From: an uncultured Phycisphaerae bacterium
GTDB taxonomy: Bacteria > Planctomycetota > Phycisphaerae > UBA1845 > Fen-1342
Length of the DNA: 64,000 nucleotides
Reading direction: 5' to 3'
Assembly (NCBI GenBank): GCA_937928595.1
Contig: CALGJV010000010.1
Coordinates: forward strand, 62,001 to 126,000
Below the pieces are notes generated by a model. The model ran no database searches. It saw nothing but the letters and a program-made list of their open reading frames with translations, and was not told where the DNA came from. The position numbers and the translations under genes were made by a program. This document shows, one piece after another, positions 9,272 to 20,248 of this stretch. Within the stretch, counting starts at the first letter, position 1. Every line of letters begins with the position of its first letter.

Positions 9272-9568
9272 ATGGCCAAGGTCTCGATCCGGCCGCTGGG
9301 CGAGAAGGTGCTCGTGAAGCGTCTCGAAGCGGAAGATAAGACGGCCGGCGGCATCGTGCTGCCGGACACGGCAAAAGAGAAGCCGAAGCGTGGGACGGTG
9401 CTGAGCGTGGGGGATGGAAAGCTGCTCGACAACGGCCAGCGGAAGAGCCTGCAAGTGAAGGCGGGCGACAAGGTGCTGTTCAGCAGCTATGCCGGCACCG
9501 AGGTCAAGGTCGACGGTGAAGAGATGATCATCATGGACGAGGGCGACATCCTGGCCGTCCTCGACTAG
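9272..9568 (+). CDS. groES: GroES co-chaperonin
   Basis: This 98-residue Hsp10 caps the GroEL ring. It shows [11 protein letters not shown] at the N-terminus and a mobile loop ([19 protein letters not shown]) that contacts Gro[30 protein letters not shown] is the C-terminal beta-barrel. AAGGAG lies five bases before the ATG. It is followed by groEL after 100 bp, as in most bacteria. Confidence 0.97.
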   Translation: MAKVSIRPLGEKVLVKRLEAEDKTAGGIVLPDTAKEKPKRGTVLSVGDGKLLDNGQRKSLQVKAGDKVLFSSYAGTEVKVDGEEMIIMDEGDILAVLD

Positions 9569-9668
9569 GTCAACGGTTTTCGTGGAATGAGCCCGGCCGC
9601 GGGGCGGCCGGCCGAAACCTGGCTGAGCAGCGGCCGGCCCCGGAAGCCGGCACCTGGTGGAGAGAGCG

Positions 9669-11276
<1,608 letters not shown>

Positions 11277-11317
11277 GGGCCCCGGCGATCCACGCCGCAA
11301 CTTCGAGAACGCGAACC

Positions 11318-11339
11318 GGCCCCGCCGCCCGGCGGGGCC
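11318..11339 (+). terminator. probable terminator hairpin after groEL
   Basis: GGCCCCGCC and GGCGGGGCC form a perfect 9-bp stem around a GCCC loop, 41 bp after the groEL stop. No U-run follows, so termination would be of the L-shaped or Rho-aided kind. Confidence 0.5.
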
Positions 11340-11483
11340 GGATGCGTTGCAGCCCGGGCGGAGCGTCGCGTTCCCAACCGTCCCGGGGCGGACGGGCAGG
11401 CCCCCTGCGGGAGCGGCACGGCGGCGCAAACGGAGCGTCCGCCGCCCGGGGCGAGACGGCGTCGGGTGCTTCCCGCGCCTGCG

Positions 11484-11798
11484 TCAGGACGGCCCGATGT
11501 TCGTGAACTCGGCCGCCACGCGACTCGTGGTGATCGAGACGGGCTCGACGCGGATGATGCGCGCGGCGCGGGCCCAGGGACGGCTGCGGGGGCCGAGCGA
11601 AATGTGTGCTCCGACCGACGGGCTGTCCGGCCGGTCGGTCAGCATCGCGAGTCCGGATTCCGACGCACTCACGAGAAGACCGCTGCGCGACCGCGCGTCC
11701 CCGTTGATGCGCCAAGAAATGCGTTTCCAGCAGGCTGTGCGCTCGGTCGTGCGGCGCGTCAGCCCCGCGCGGTCCCGGCGTCTGCGATCCAGAATCAT
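11484..11798 (-). CDS. probable PilZ-domain protein
   Basis: This is a small protein of 104 residues. It has an RTTER stretch resembling the PilZ RxxxR c-di-GMP motif. About 25 residues on, SASESGLAM fits [DN]xSxxG except that the first position is Ser, and the C-terminus ARIIRVEP...RVAAEF looks like the PilZ barrel ending. It sits directly downstream of a GGDEF/HD-GYP-like gene on the same strand, fitting a c-di-GMP effector. I chose the ATG at 11798 because GGGAG precedes it; a GTG at 11924 would add 42 residues without recognisable content. The family call rests on weak motifs. The gap from groEL and the 144 bp up to the next gene show nothing else except the groEL hairpin. Confidence 0.55.
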   Translation of the reverse strand: MILDRRRRDRAGLTRRTTERTACWKRISWRINGDARSRSGLLVSASESGLAMLTDRPDSPSVGAHISLGPRSRPWARAARIIRVEPVSITTSRVAAEFTNIGPS

Positions 11799-11942
11799 CG
11801 TTCCGCTACTCCCAGCGGCGAACGATCCCCGGTTCCTCAACACCCTTTCGTCTGTTCTTATCGTTTCATCCGGACACCGGGTTGAGCATGGTTCGGCGTC
11901 CGCTGCGTCGCGGCCGCGCGCCACCGAGAGCGCGCGGTCGGA

Positions 11943-13583
11943 CTAGCGGGCGGCCAGGACCCGCGGGGTCGTGTCGCCGCTCAGCACGTCGATGACGTGT
12001 CGCCGGACTGCGGACGATGACCGGGCGGGCGGAGCGACGTCCGCGGTCGTGCGCGCCGGGCGGGCCCCGCGCGCCAGGTAGCGGACCGCGGCATCGACGA
12101 CACGCGGGTCGAAGTGCCGGCCCCGCTCTCGCTTGAGCGACCAAAGCGCGGCCGACAGCGAACAGGCGGTCTGATACGGGCGGTGCGAGGTCATGGCCAC
12201 GAACGCGTCAGCCACGCACAAGACGCGGCTACCGACCGGCGTATCCACGCCCGGCCCGTCGCGGTAGAGGCGGTGGTGGCCGCGGATGAAAGTGCTCACC
12301 ACGCGGTCAACGCCGAGGCGCAGACTCATATCGGCGCCGTCGTCGGCGTGTCGGGCGAGCAGGTGTCGCTCGGCGACGGTGAGCGGTCCGGGCCGGGCCA
12401 AGACCGGTTCCGGGACGAGCAGCTTGCCGAGGTCGTGGAACAGCCCGGCGGTGTGCAGATGCTCGAGCGTGCCGGGGTCCAGGTCCAGCGCTTCGCCGAA
12501 CGCCACGGCCAGGGCCGCCACCCGGCGCGCGTGCCGCGTCAGATGCTCGCGCTGCACGGGGCCCAGCCACGGCGCGAACTGGGTCAGGAGTTGCTCGAGC
12601 CGCTCGTGCGGAGTGGCGCCGGTCAGGCCGGGCACGGCCCGATCGAACAGGACCAGCGGCCACGTGCAGACGCGATCGCGCCCGAGGTTCTTGGCGAAGT
12701 AGAGCGCCTCATCGGCCTGCGTGATCAGCTCCTCGGAATAGTCGCGGCTGGCGCAGGCGGCCACGCCGACGCTCGCGGTGACGTGAATGCGCCGCTCCTT
12801 GTGCACGATCTCCAGGTTGGCAATCCGCTCGCGGATTTCGTCGGCGAGATAGACGGACTCCGCGAGCGTGCCACCGGGCCGCAGAATCAGGAACTCCTCG
12901 CCGCCCCAGCGGCAGGCCACGTCGCGGGGGCCGACGGCGGCCCGCAGCGCCGCCGCCACGGCTCGCAGGACCTGATCGCCGCCCGCATGGCCGTGCGTGT
13001 CGTTGATCCGCTTGAAGTGATCGAGGTCCAGCAGCAGCACGGCGGTGTACCCGCGCCGATCGAGCACCTGGCGGCCGCCGCCGCCGCGGCTAAGACGCTC
13101 GAGATGCCGGCGGTTGGACAGGCCGGTCAGGGGGTCGGTTTCGACCAGCGCGGCGAGCAGACGCTGCCGCCGTTCGGTCCGACGGCGCAGTCGCTCCTTG
13201 CGCCGGCGAGAGAGACAGGCGTGCGTGATCCGGCGAAACAGGGCGTCGCCCTCGAAAGCCTCGTCCTTGGGAAGAAAGTCCACGCTGCCGTTGCGGAACG
13301 CCCGGATGACGACGTTCTGCTCGGTGCTGCTGGACACGACGATCGCGGGGCAGTCCGGTTGATGAACCTGGAGCAGCCGCAGCAGGTCGTCGGCCTGGGT
13401 GTCCGGCAGGTTGAAGTCCAGCACGACGCAGTCGAACGGCCGCCCGACCAGGCGCTGCTCAAACTGGCTGCGGCTGGCGACGACGACGATGTCCGCTTCG
13501 GGATCGTGCTGCCGGATGGCCAGCGCCAGCAGCGACTGATGGTCCGGGTTGTCTTCGGCCAGCAGAATGCGCACCGCAGGCAT
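11943..13583 (-). CDS. response regulator with GGDEF and HD-GYP-like domains
   Basis: This is a c-di-GMP turnover protein of 546 residues. The receiver domain (1-125) has phospho-acceptor D56 in VVLDF and K106. A charged linker of RRRKERLRRR type follows. The GGDEF domain (about 148-310) has an intact active-site GGEEF (227-231), so diguanylate cyclase activity is plausible; the upstream RxxD inhibitory site is absent. The C-terminal HD domain (about 345-505) keeps H383-D384 and the DAFVAMTSHRPYQ signature, but the HHE...GYP motif reads HHRLYRDGPG, so phosphodiesterase activity is doubtful. I start at MPAVRIL, where GGAGAGGAT lies upstream; the longer frame adds 67 arginine-rich residues. A probable PilZ effector gene lies downstream. 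Confidence 0.88.
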   Translation of the reverse strand: MPAVRILLAEDNPDHQSLLALAIRQHDPEADIVVVASRSQFEQRLVGRPFDCVVLDFNLPDTQADDLLRLLQVHQPDCPAIVVSSSTEQNVVIRAFRNGSVDFLPKDEAFEGDALFRRITHACLSRRRKERLRRRTERRQRLLAALVETDPLTGLSNRRHLERLSRGGGGRQVLDRRGYTAVLLLDLDHFKRINDTHGHAGGDQVLRAVAAALRAAVGPRDVACRWGGEEFLILRPGGTLAESVYLADEIRERIANLEIVHKERRIHVTASVGVAACASRDYSEELITQADEALYFAKNLGRDRVCTWPLVLFDRAVPGLTGATPHERLEQLLTQFAPWLGPVQREHLTRHARRVAALAVAFGEALDLDPGTLEHLHTAGLFHDLGKLLVPEPVLARPGPLTVAERHLLARHADDGADMSLRLGVDRVVSTFIRGHHRLYRDGPGVDTPVGSRVLCVADAFVAMTSHRPYQTACSLSAALWSLKRERGRHFDPRVVDAAVRYLARGARPARTTADVAPPARSSSAVRRHVIDVLSGDTTPRVLAAR

Positions 13584-13696
13584 GCACGTGATCCTCTCCT
13601 CACCACGCGTCGCACGGCGCCGGTGACCGGGGCCGCGCCACCACTGTCGTATCGAACGGCGCGCGGCCCGGCATGAGTGCCGCACCATTGTGAAGA

Positions 13697-13716
13697 TATC
13701 GGTTACTTTATCGGTT
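13697..13716. repeat. TATCGGTT direct repeat upstream of the GGDEF gene
   Basis: Two copies of TATCGGTT (13697-13704 and 13709-13716) start 12 bp apart, about 115 bp upstream of the GGDEF gene start. The same heptamer core recurs at 36884-36890 with an inverted copy. This may be a regulator site. Confidence 0.35.
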
Positions 13717-13793
13717 GTCCATGATGAGGGCGCGCGACCCGACCGACGCGCCCCGCCGGGCGGGCGCCGCCGGGCCCGCCGCACCGGCCGACG

Positions 13794-14945
13794 CTACGGG
13801 AGGATAATGACGGTCGATTCGCCCGGCGTCAGCAGCTTGTACAGGAACCCGACATCCTCGTTGTGCATGCGGACGCAGCCGAGCGAGGCGCTCCGGCCGA
13901 TCGACTCGGGCTCGATCGTGCCGTGGATGCCGTAGCCCTCCTGCCCGACGGCGGCGCCGCTGAGGCCCTCGAGACCGATCCAGTATTCCCCGAGCGGGTT
14001 CGCGGGATCGCCGGGCGGGATGATGCGCTTATCGGGAGCGGAGGCCGGCGGATAGTACGTGGGCCGTGTCAGGCGCTCCTTGACCCGCCAGGTGCCCTCG
14101 GGCGTGCCGTTGTCGGTGCCCAGTCCGACGCGGTAGCTGCGGACGTACAGGTCGCCGAGGTACACGTCGAGGCGGAACTTGGACTTGTAAATCCGGGCGT
14201 GGAAGGGTCCCTTGGGGATCTTGAGCTTCTGGCCCACGCGGAGCTTGGTCGCGTCGGCGATGCCGTTGATCGCCATGATCGCGTCCGCGTTGACCTTGCG
14301 GGGGGCCGCGATCCGGATCAGCACGTCGCCGGCGGCGACGGTGTACTCCTCGATCAGCGGATCGTCCGGCGTGCGGGTGCGACCGAAAATGGTGTCGTCC
14401 GCAATGCGCGTCAGCAGGGACCGGACCTCCGCCTGCTGCGAGTCGGTCAACTCCTTGCCGAGCAGCGCATTGAGCGCGTGGCGGGCCTCGATGATCTGGC
14501 CTGCGTCGTACAGCTTGCGGGCCCGCTCGATTTCCGCCAACCCGGTGCGGGTCGGATCGCTGGCCCGCGCCGCCGTCGGGTCGTCGAGCCGCGACGCGGT
14601 CGTGACGGGTGCGGAGGCCGGCGTCTCGTTCGGCGGCTCGCTCGGTCGCGTGGCCGGTGCTGTCGCGGGCGCCGTCGTGCTCTGCGGCTGTGTGGCCGAG
14701 GACGGCTGTTCGGGCGTAATCGCCGGCCGGGTCGTGGGCGCCGCGGGGCCTGGCGTCGTCGGCCGAGCGGGCGGCGTGGGCGGCGGAGTCGTCGCGGCCG
14801 TTGGAGCCGGGGTGGGCGGGGCCGGAGTCGGGGCGGCGGGTGGGCGCCGGAAGTACCATCCGGCGGCGAGCCCGCCGCCGACCACGACCAATCCGAAGAC
14901 GAGCAGGGGCAAGGTCTTGCGACCACGACGCGAACTGGAGCGCAC
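13794..14945 (-). CDS. L,D-transpeptidase (YkuD) with LysM domain
   Basis: This cell-wall enzyme of 383 residues is membrane-anchored or secreted. An N-terminal hydrophobic helix ([19 protein letters not shown]) is followed by a Pro/Thr/Ala-rich linker of about 100 residues, a helical region, a LysM-like segment ([14 protein letters not shown]...[10 protein letters not shown]) and a YkuD domain. The catalytic motif is GIHGT...[12 protein letters not shown], with the nucleophile in GCVRM. It would form 3-3 peptidoglycan cross-links or attach proteins to peptidoglycan. The GTG start at 14945 is fixed by a perfect AGGAGG seven bases upstream; a GTG 16 codons earlier lacks one. Confidence 0.9.
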   Translation of the reverse strand: MRSSSRRGRKTLPLLVFGLVVVGGGLAAGWYFRRPPAAPTPAPPTPAPTAATTPPPTPPARPTTPGPAAPTTRPAITPEQPSSATQPQSTTAPATAPATRPSEPPNETPASAPVTTASRLDDPTAARASDPTRTGLAEIERARKLYDAGQIIEARHALNALLGKELTDSQQAEVRSLLTRIADDTIFGRTRTPDDPLIEEYTVAAGDVLIRIAAPRKVNADAIMAINGIADATKLRVGQKLKIPKGPFHARIYKSKFRLDVYLGDLYVRSYRVGLGTDNGTPEGTWRVKERLTRPTYYPPASAPDKRIIPPGDPANPLGEYWIGLEGLSGAAVGQEGYGIHGTIEPESIGRSASLGCVRMHNEDVGFLYKLLTPGESTVIILP

Positions 14946-14951
14946 GAGCCA

Positions 14952-14957
14952 CCTCCT
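14952..14957 (-). promoter_or_regulatory. Shine-Dalgarno deciding the L,D-transpeptidase GTG start
   Basis: AGGAGG on the minus strand is followed by six bases and then GTG at 14945. This favours the shorter protein that begins just before the membrane helix. Confidence 0.6.
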
Positions 14958-15215
14958 GGGCTGGGCCGCGCCCGCCGGCACATCTTGCGCCACGGACTAC
15001 GTTCGAAACTACCACAATCCGCCGCTGTACGCCACCGGTTCGGCCGGCGGCGCCACAAGAGGGCTGATTTCCGGGGGTGTGTCTGGTACACTGGGAACAG
15101 TCGTCGGCCACGGCGGCCGGCGCACGTCGGTCAACCTGTTCTCACGAGGCCACTCACGCAACGCGCCCCGGGCGGGACGCCTTGCGCCAGCGGCCCCCGA
15201 GACGCGAGGCGACGC

Positions 15216-15935
15216 ATGTCGGGAGACGCGGTATTGGATGCCTGCCAGCAACGGATGGGGTATCGCTTTCGGGATGTGGGTCTGCTCAAGTCGGCCTTGC
15301 GGCACGCGTCGTCGGCGGACCACCGCCGCGACAGCAATGAGCGCATGGAGTTCCTCGGCGACGCGGTGCTGGGGCTGGTGATCTGCGAGGCACTCTACGA
15401 GCGCCTGCCGCAGGCGCTGGAGGGGGAGCTGACGAAGATCAAGTCGGCGGTGGTGTCGCGCCGGACGTGCGCGCGCGTGGCGGCGGCGCTGCGGCTCACC
15501 GACAGCCTCGTGCTGGGGCAGGGCCTCGACACCGGCGAGGAGCTGCCGCAGTCGCTCGCGGCCGGGACGCTGGAGGCGGTGATCGCGGCCGTGTACCTCG
15601 ACGGAGGACTCGAGGCGGCGCGGAAGTTCATTCTGACGCACATGGACGCGGAGTTGCGGGCGGCGACCGAATCGCAGCACCAGTTCAACTTCAAGTCGCA
15701 GCTTCAGCAGTACGCGCAGCGCGAGCTGTCGGGCTCGCCGGTGTACGAGCTGCTGGACGAGAAGGGGCCCGATCACGCCAAGTGCTTCGAGGTCGCGGTG
15801 TCCGTGGGCGTCCGCCGCTTCCCGAGCGCGTGGGGCCCCAGCAAGAAGGAAGCGGAGCAGAAGGCCGCGCAGCTCGCGCTGGTCGCGCTGGGCCAGCTGC
15901 CGCGCGCGGCGGTCGAGGAAGGGCTGGTCTGCTGA
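15216..15935 (+). CDS. rnc: ribonuclease III
   Basis: RNase III cuts double-stranded RNA in rRNA maturation and mRNA control. The protein is 239 residues, the normal length. The signature NERMEFLGDAVLG (about 42-54) contains the catalytic acidic residues, and the second acidic site lies in the ATLEAVIAAVYLDGG helix. The C-terminal dsRNA-binding domain has the usual FEVAVSV...SKKEAEQKAAQLAL. The ATG begins the domain directly. A TACACT -10-like hexamer lies upstream in the 270-bp gap divergent from the L,D-transpeptidase. Confidence 0.95.
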   Translation: MSGDAVLDACQQRMGYRFRDVGLLKSALRHASSADHRRDSNERMEFLGDAVLGLVICEALYERLPQALEGELTKIKSAVVSRRTCARVAAALRLTDSLVLGQGLDTGEELPQSLAAGTLEAVIAAVYLDGGLEAARKFILTHMDAELRAATESQHQFNFKSQLQQYAQRELSGSPVYELLDEKGPDHAKCFEVAVSVGVRRFPSAWGPSKKEAEQKAAQLALVALGQLPRAAVEEGLVC

Positions 15936-16030
15936 AGAGCCGGGGGCGGTCGCCGTTCAAACCGGGTTGCTGCGCCCGCACCGCACGCGGCCTGCTCTGA
16001 GACCGCGCGCGGGGGCGTGACCGTCGCCCT

Positions 16031-19000
16031 CTACCCGCCCAGGGCGGCCACGAACCCGTCGATGTCGTCCAGGTCCACCCGGCCGTCGCCGGTGAAGTCG
16101 CCTTGCAGGTACGAGCACGTCGGGAACTCGGCCGCGTACGCATCCGGCCCGGTGATCGCGAGCACGAACGGGTCGATGTCATCGAAGGTGACGCGCCCGT
16201 CGCAATTCAGGTCGCCGCGGGGCAGCGGCGGCGGTGTGTGGCCGCCCGCGAACGCGACGATGTCGAGCTCGTCGAGCCAGCCGTCGCGGTTGAGATCGGC
16301 GATCGCGAGGTGGCCCTCCCCCTGGGCGATGAGGTCCGCGACCGAGATCCGCGTGATCGGCGTACCCTCGGTGTCCTTCGCGCCGCTGCACGCCGGCGCG
16401 CTGGCCAACAGGAAGTTGCCGCTGATGAAGGTGAAGTCGGCCGTATTGACCAGGCCGTCGCCGCTGATATCCGCGTGCGGATACGGCGTCGTGCAGGTCG
16501 TGTCGCCCGAGCCGTAGTTGGTCGCGTAGCGCCACGAGAAGATGCCGAAGTCGAGGATGTCGATGTACTTGGTGTCGTTCAGGTTGCCGCCGATCAGCTT
16601 GTCCGCACCGGTCAGCGCCGCCGTGTAGACCGTCCCGGCGACACCGAGCGTCGCAGTGCGGCGGAGCGTGTGGAGCTTGTCGCGGACCGTCACGCACGAG
16701 TACGGGCCGCTCGCACAGGGAGCCAGCACGGACACGCCGGTGGCGAGGCCGCCCGTGAACGTCACCGTCTGGTTCAGTTCGAGGGAGGATGTGCCGTTCC
16801 ACAGGCCCAGCGTGATGCAGCGGGTGCCGGTGAAGGGCCAGCTCAGCTCCACGTCGAACCGGATCTCGTTGTACGGCGCGACGGTGACCAGCAGGAAGTC
16901 GCTGCCGGTGTTGCCGCAGGCGTCCGTCGCCCGGGCGATCACCTTGTGCGTCCCGACCGGGAACGCATAGCTCGCCGCCGCCTGGCCGGTCACATCGAGC
17001 GTGCCGTTGTTGCCAAGGTCGAGGTCGTACAAGACCGTCGCAGCCAGGTCGCCGCTGCACGCGTCGAGCGCCGTGGCCGGCGTCCAAGCCAGCGTCGCCG
17101 TGCAGGCACCGGCGTCCGCGTTGACCGCGAGGTCCGCGCCCAAGGTGACGACCGGCGGTGTATCGTCGATCGTGACCGCCGGCAGGCTGGTGCGGGCCGG
17201 CGCGACGGCCTCGCCGAAGTAGTCCGCCAGCACCGTGAAGTACGGCTCGCTGTCCGGCGGGAGCGCGACCAGCCCGCCCGCACTGCAAGCCTCGGCCGTG
17301 ATCGTGAACGTCAGCCGTGCCATCACGGTGTCGGCGGCGGTCGGCTGGCCGCCGTTGGCGTCGTCGATACCCACGGCGTACAGAAGCTGACCGGCGGCGG
17401 GCGTGATTTCCGCGACCTCGAGCACGAACGGGGCGTCGCCCGGCGTAGCGCTGACGAGCGTCAGCCGCGTGCTGTCGTAGGTCACGTAGAACTGCCCGCC
17501 GCGGACGAGTGAGGTCGCGTTGCTCAGTCGGATCTCGACGGTCAGCGCGCCGTTGACGTCGTAGCACGGGCCGCCGAGCGGCACCAACGATACGAGCGCC
17601 GCGCCGGTTCGCCACGGGGCGTAGTCGATGCCGTCGCTGACGGGGTTGCCGAGCCCGCCGGGGTTGTAGAGCCCACCGGTGCCGGTGTCGTCGCTCGCAT
17701 CGAGCGGGCCGGACGCCGCCCCCCACCAGTTCTGTTCAGCGCTGACCACCGCTGCCGCGGCGTTGTGGCCGCCGATCGTGTTGCCCGCGATGGTGTTGGC
17801 CGTGAACACCAGGCCGGTCCCGTCCAGCACGCCGAAACCGCGGTGGTTGCCGACCAGCGTGTTGTACCGCAGCGTGACGTTGCTGGGGGCCGGGCGGTTG
17901 GTCACGGAGCCGAAGGCGGCCGCGTTGCCGCCGCCGTAGAGCCCCGCGGTGCCGGAGTAGCCGCTGACGCGGTTGCCTTCGATCAGCGTATCGGCGAGCT
18001 GTCCGCTCAGGCCGAGGCCGTCGACGACCGTGCCGCCGCCGGTACTCGCACGCACCGTGGTATAGCCCGGAAAGGCTGCGTCGCAGCGGACGAAATTGTG
18101 GCGGATCGTGCTGCCGGCCTGGTAGCCGGTGATGCCGTAGGCCGCGTTGATGATCGTGTTGTCGCGGATCGTGGCCGTCGTGACGACGTCGTCGGTCAGC
18201 TCGGGCGTGCCGTTGTCGTTGCCGCCGGTGATGCCGCTGACGCCGGCGTCCACGATCTGGTTGCGCTCGACCAGCGCCGCGGGGCTGGGCCCGTGCTGCC
18301 AGAGGTTCACGCCGTCCGCCGCGGTCGTGACGATGACGGTGTTGCGTACCGTCAGCCCGCCGTAGCCTGCCGCGGCCGGGCCGTCCACGTGGACTGCCTT
18401 GACCGAGTCGCGAATCTTCAGACCGTCCAGCGTGACGTTGTTCGCCTGCACCCGCAGCGCCCCGGCCGGATCGCTGCTCGTGAACACCGCCTCGCCGCTG
18501 TCCACGGACGGATCGCGGCTGCGGCCGTCCTGACCGGCCTGGGGGCCGCTCAGCGTCAGGGCGCGGTCGATCAGCACGCTCCCGCTGTACGTGCCCGCGG
18601 CGACGGTGACGGTTCCGCCGGCGGTCACGGCCCGGACCGCGCGGGCGGGGCTGGTGAAAGCGTTCTGCCCGAAGACGTACGCCCCGACCGCGTCGCCGTT
18701 GCCGTACGCGGTCCAGTTGTCATCGACGGCCGCACTGGGGACGCCGGTCAGCGTGAGATTCGGGGAGGTATGCAGACCGGTCGCAACGCTCGTGCCGCCG
18801 GTCGTGCCGGTCGTGGAATAGGTGTAGCCGCGCGGACTGGTCAACGGGCTTTCGAGCGTGGCGCCGCGGAGGACCTCCACGTCGCGCGTGAGCACGAACC
18901 AGTTGCCGATCGAGGTTGTGAGGTCATCGGCCGGACCGGCCTGGTTGTACTGCGGGTAGCCGACGACGAGGTTGAAGCCGCCGCTGCCGTCCGGCTCGGC

Positions 19001-19435
19001 GTAGACCAGCCAGCCGTCGATCGTGTCGGATGGCGTGTGCGTGTAGGTGCCCACCTGCAGCCAGAACGGCGCCGGGTCGGTCGGCGTGGAGCCCCCTCCG
19101 GCGACGTGGTACGAGGCGGCTTCGTCGATCCGGACGATGTCGCCGTCCTGGAGGCCGCTCACCGTGGTGACCGTGTAGATGCAGCCGCCGATGAGCCACG
19201 GCCCGGCCGGCGCGTTCGGTGATACGAGCGTCGCTTCCAGGACGCGGTACTCCGTGGCGCTGGAGTAGCCCCCGGCCGCGATCCACGCGGCTTGCGCCTT
19301 GTAGGCCGCGACGCCGGCTGCGTCGGTCAACTCGACGGGTTTGCCGCCGAACGATCCGTGTCGAATGACGACGTCCGCGAGCGAGAGCGCAGCCGTCAGG
19401 CTCGCAACCGCCAATAGCGCGACCAAACGTCTCAT
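16031..19435 (-). CDS. secreted multidomain protein: beta-helix, cohesin-like, HYR-like and dockerin-type modules
   Basis: This is an exoprotein of 1134 residues. A signal peptide (MRRLVALLAVASLTAALSLA) precedes an N-terminal region of unknown type. A right-handed beta-helix follows (about 270-620; repeated NVTLDGLKIRDS, VTLRYNTLVGNHRG, FTANTIAGNTIGG patterns). A cohesin-like domain (about 630-745; GGQFYVTYDSTRLTLVSATP) and a HYR/PKD-like domain (DTPPVVTLGADLAVNADAG) come next. The remainder is a C-terminal module shared with the 1688-aa protein at 25505-30571, ending in calcium-loop dockerin-type repeats. AGGAG lies eight bases before the ATG. The function is unknown; the parts suggest polysaccharide or surface binding and assembly outside the cell. 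Confidence 0.85.
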   Translation of the reverse strand: MRRLVALLAVASLTAALSLADVVIRHGSFGGKPVELTDAAGVAAYKAQAAWIAAGGYSSATEYRVLEATLVSPNAPAGPWLIGGCIYTVTTVSGLQDGDIVRIDEAASYHVAGGGSTPTDPAPFWLQVGTYTHTPSDTIDGWLVYAEPDGSGGFNLVVGYPQYNQAGPADDLTTSIGNWFVLTRDVEVLRGATLESPLTSPRGYTYSTTGTTGGTSVATGLHTSPNLTLTGVPSAAVDDNWTAYGNGDAVGAYVFGQNAFTSPARAVRAVTAGGTVTVAAGTYSGSVLIDRALTLSGPQAGQDGRSRDPSVDSGEAVFTSSDPAGALRVQANNVTLDGLKIRDSVKAVHVDGPAAAGYGGLTVRNTVIVTTAADGVNLWQHGPSPAALVERNQIVDAGVSGITGGNDNGTPELTDDVVTTATIRDNTIINAAYGITGYQAGSTIRHNFVRCDAAFPGYTTVRASTGGGTVVDGLGLSGQLADTLIEGNRVSGYSGTAGLYGGGNAAAFGSVTNRPAPSNVTLRYNTLVGNHRGFGVLDGTGLVFTANTIAGNTIGGHNAAAAVVSAEQNWWGAASGPLDASDDTGTGGLYNPGGLGNPVSDGIDYAPWRTGAALVSLVPLGGPCYDVNGALTVEIRLSNATSLVRGGQFYVTYDSTRLTLVSATPGDAPFVLEVAEITPAAGQLLYAVGIDDANGGQPTAADTVMARLTFTITAEACSAGGLVALPPDSEPYFTVLADYFGEAVAPARTSLPAVTIDDTPPVVTLGADLAVNADAGACTATLAWTPATALDACSGDLAATVLYDLDLGNNGTLDVTGQAAASYAFPVGTHKVIARATDACGNTGSDFLLVTVAPYNEIRFDVELSWPFTGTRCITLGLWNGTSSLELNQTVTFTGGLATGVSVLAPCASGPYSCVTVRDKLHTLRRTATLGVAGTVYTAALTGADKLIGGNLNDTKYIDILDFGIFSWRYATNYGSGDTTCTTPYPHADISGDGLVNTADFTFISGNFLLASAPACSGAKDTEGTPITRISVADLIAQGEGHLAIADLNRDGWLDELDIVAFAGGHTPPPLPRGDLNCDGRVTFDDIDPFVLAITGPDAYAAEFPTCSYLQGDFTGDGRVDLDDIDGFVAALGG
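16158..16219 (-). repeat. dockerin-coding repeat, copy 1
   Basis: About 62 bp encoding GDLNCDG-x-FDDIDPFVLA. It is near-identical at DNA level to the copies at 19635-19696 and 25632-25693. Confidence 0.7.
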
Positions 19436-19467
19436 CGCCGTGTCTCCTGCCTCAATCGGGTACCGCC

Positions 19468-19485
19468 AGGATGCGTGGGCATCCT
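19468..19485 (-). terminator. hairpin after the cohesin/dockerin gene
   Basis: AGGATGC and GCATCCT pair around a 4-base loop, just past the stop of the minus-strand gene at 19508-20248. There is no U-run, so this is only a weak terminator candidate. Confidence 0.35.
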
Positions 19486-19507
19486 CATCCGGACCGCTTC
19501 TCGGCGT

Positions 19508-20248
19508 TCAGGCGCCGAGGAGCGCGATCCAGGGGTCTATGTCGTCGAAGTCCACCGCGCCGTCGCAAGTCACATCCGCGTTCAGCCAGTTGCAGTCGGG
19601 GTACGCGGCACCGAACGCCTCCGGGCCCGACAGCGCGAGCACGAACGGGTCGATGTCGTCGAAGTCGATCACACCATCGCAGTTCACGTCGCCGCGGGCG
19701 CCGGGTGCGAATGACAGCGGCTGAAGCGTTCCGGTCACGACGAGGCCGGGGGTGAACCCGTCGTACACGACGGTGCGCGTGTACAGGCCGAAGGTGGCCG
19801 GCATCGCGACCAGCGTGTTCACGCCGTGCAGAGACTTCCGGAACTTGAACCGGGCCATCAGCAGCCCTTCCGGCGTGGCCCAGGCCGGCTGCGGCGGATT
19901 GCCCAGCTGCGACATCGCGGTGTAGAGCGCGTTGCCGTCCAGCCAGGTGTCGTTCAGCCCGTCGAGGTTGTGGTCGTTCGGAAAACCCGACGACAACCAC
20001 GCGTAGGGGTACGTGATCGTGCTGTCGAGGCCCTCGAATCGGAGCACGGCCGGATCCCAGACCAGAATCACGTCCGCCGCCGCGAGAGCCTGCGGCGAGC
20101 CGCCATCCGAAACGGCGTAAAGGTCGACCGCCAGAGCGCGCGTCGCGCACGCTTCGGGCACGGCCCGCAGTTCCAGGTTGATATTCCCGCCCGCCGACAC
20201 TACGCCGCTCACGACTATCAGCAACGTGCTCAGGAGGTGGCGACTCAT
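19508..20248 (-). CDS. secreted cohesin-like plus dockerin-type protein
   Basis: This is a small exoprotein of 246 residues. A signal peptide (MSRHLLSTLLIVVSGVVSAG) is followed by one cohesin-like beta-sandwich (about 20-170; VILVWDPAVLRFEGLD and LLMARFKFRKS are the typical strands). Two dockerin-type calcium loops end the protein (GDVNCDGVIDFDDIDPFVLALSGP and a second VTCDGAVDFDDIDPWIALLGA, each interrupted by a YPDCNWLNAD link). I use the ATG that begins the signal peptide; the longer frame adds 60 residues of no recognisable content. Carrying both cohesin-like and dockerin-like parts, it could self-associate or link surface proteins. It lies downstream of no obvious operon partner; the 1134-aa gene follows 72 bp later. 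Confidence 0.8.
   Translation of the reverse strand: MSRHLLSTLLIVVSGVVSAGGNINLELRAVPEACATRALAVDLYAVSDGGSPQALAAADVILVWDPAVLRFEGLDSTITYPYAWLSSGFPNDHNLDGLNDTWLDGNALYTAMSQLGNPPQPAWATPEGLLMARFKFRKSLHGVNTLVAMPATFGLYTRTVVYDGFTPGLVVTGTLQPLSFAPGARGDVNCDGVIDFDDIDPFVLALSGPEAFGAAYPDCNWLNADVTCDGAVDFDDIDPWIALLGA
19635..19696 (-). repeat. dockerin-coding repeat, copy 2
   Basis: Same approximately 62-bp DNA unit as at 16158-16219 and 25632-25693, encoding GDVNCDGVIDFDDIDPFVLA. Confidence 0.7.
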
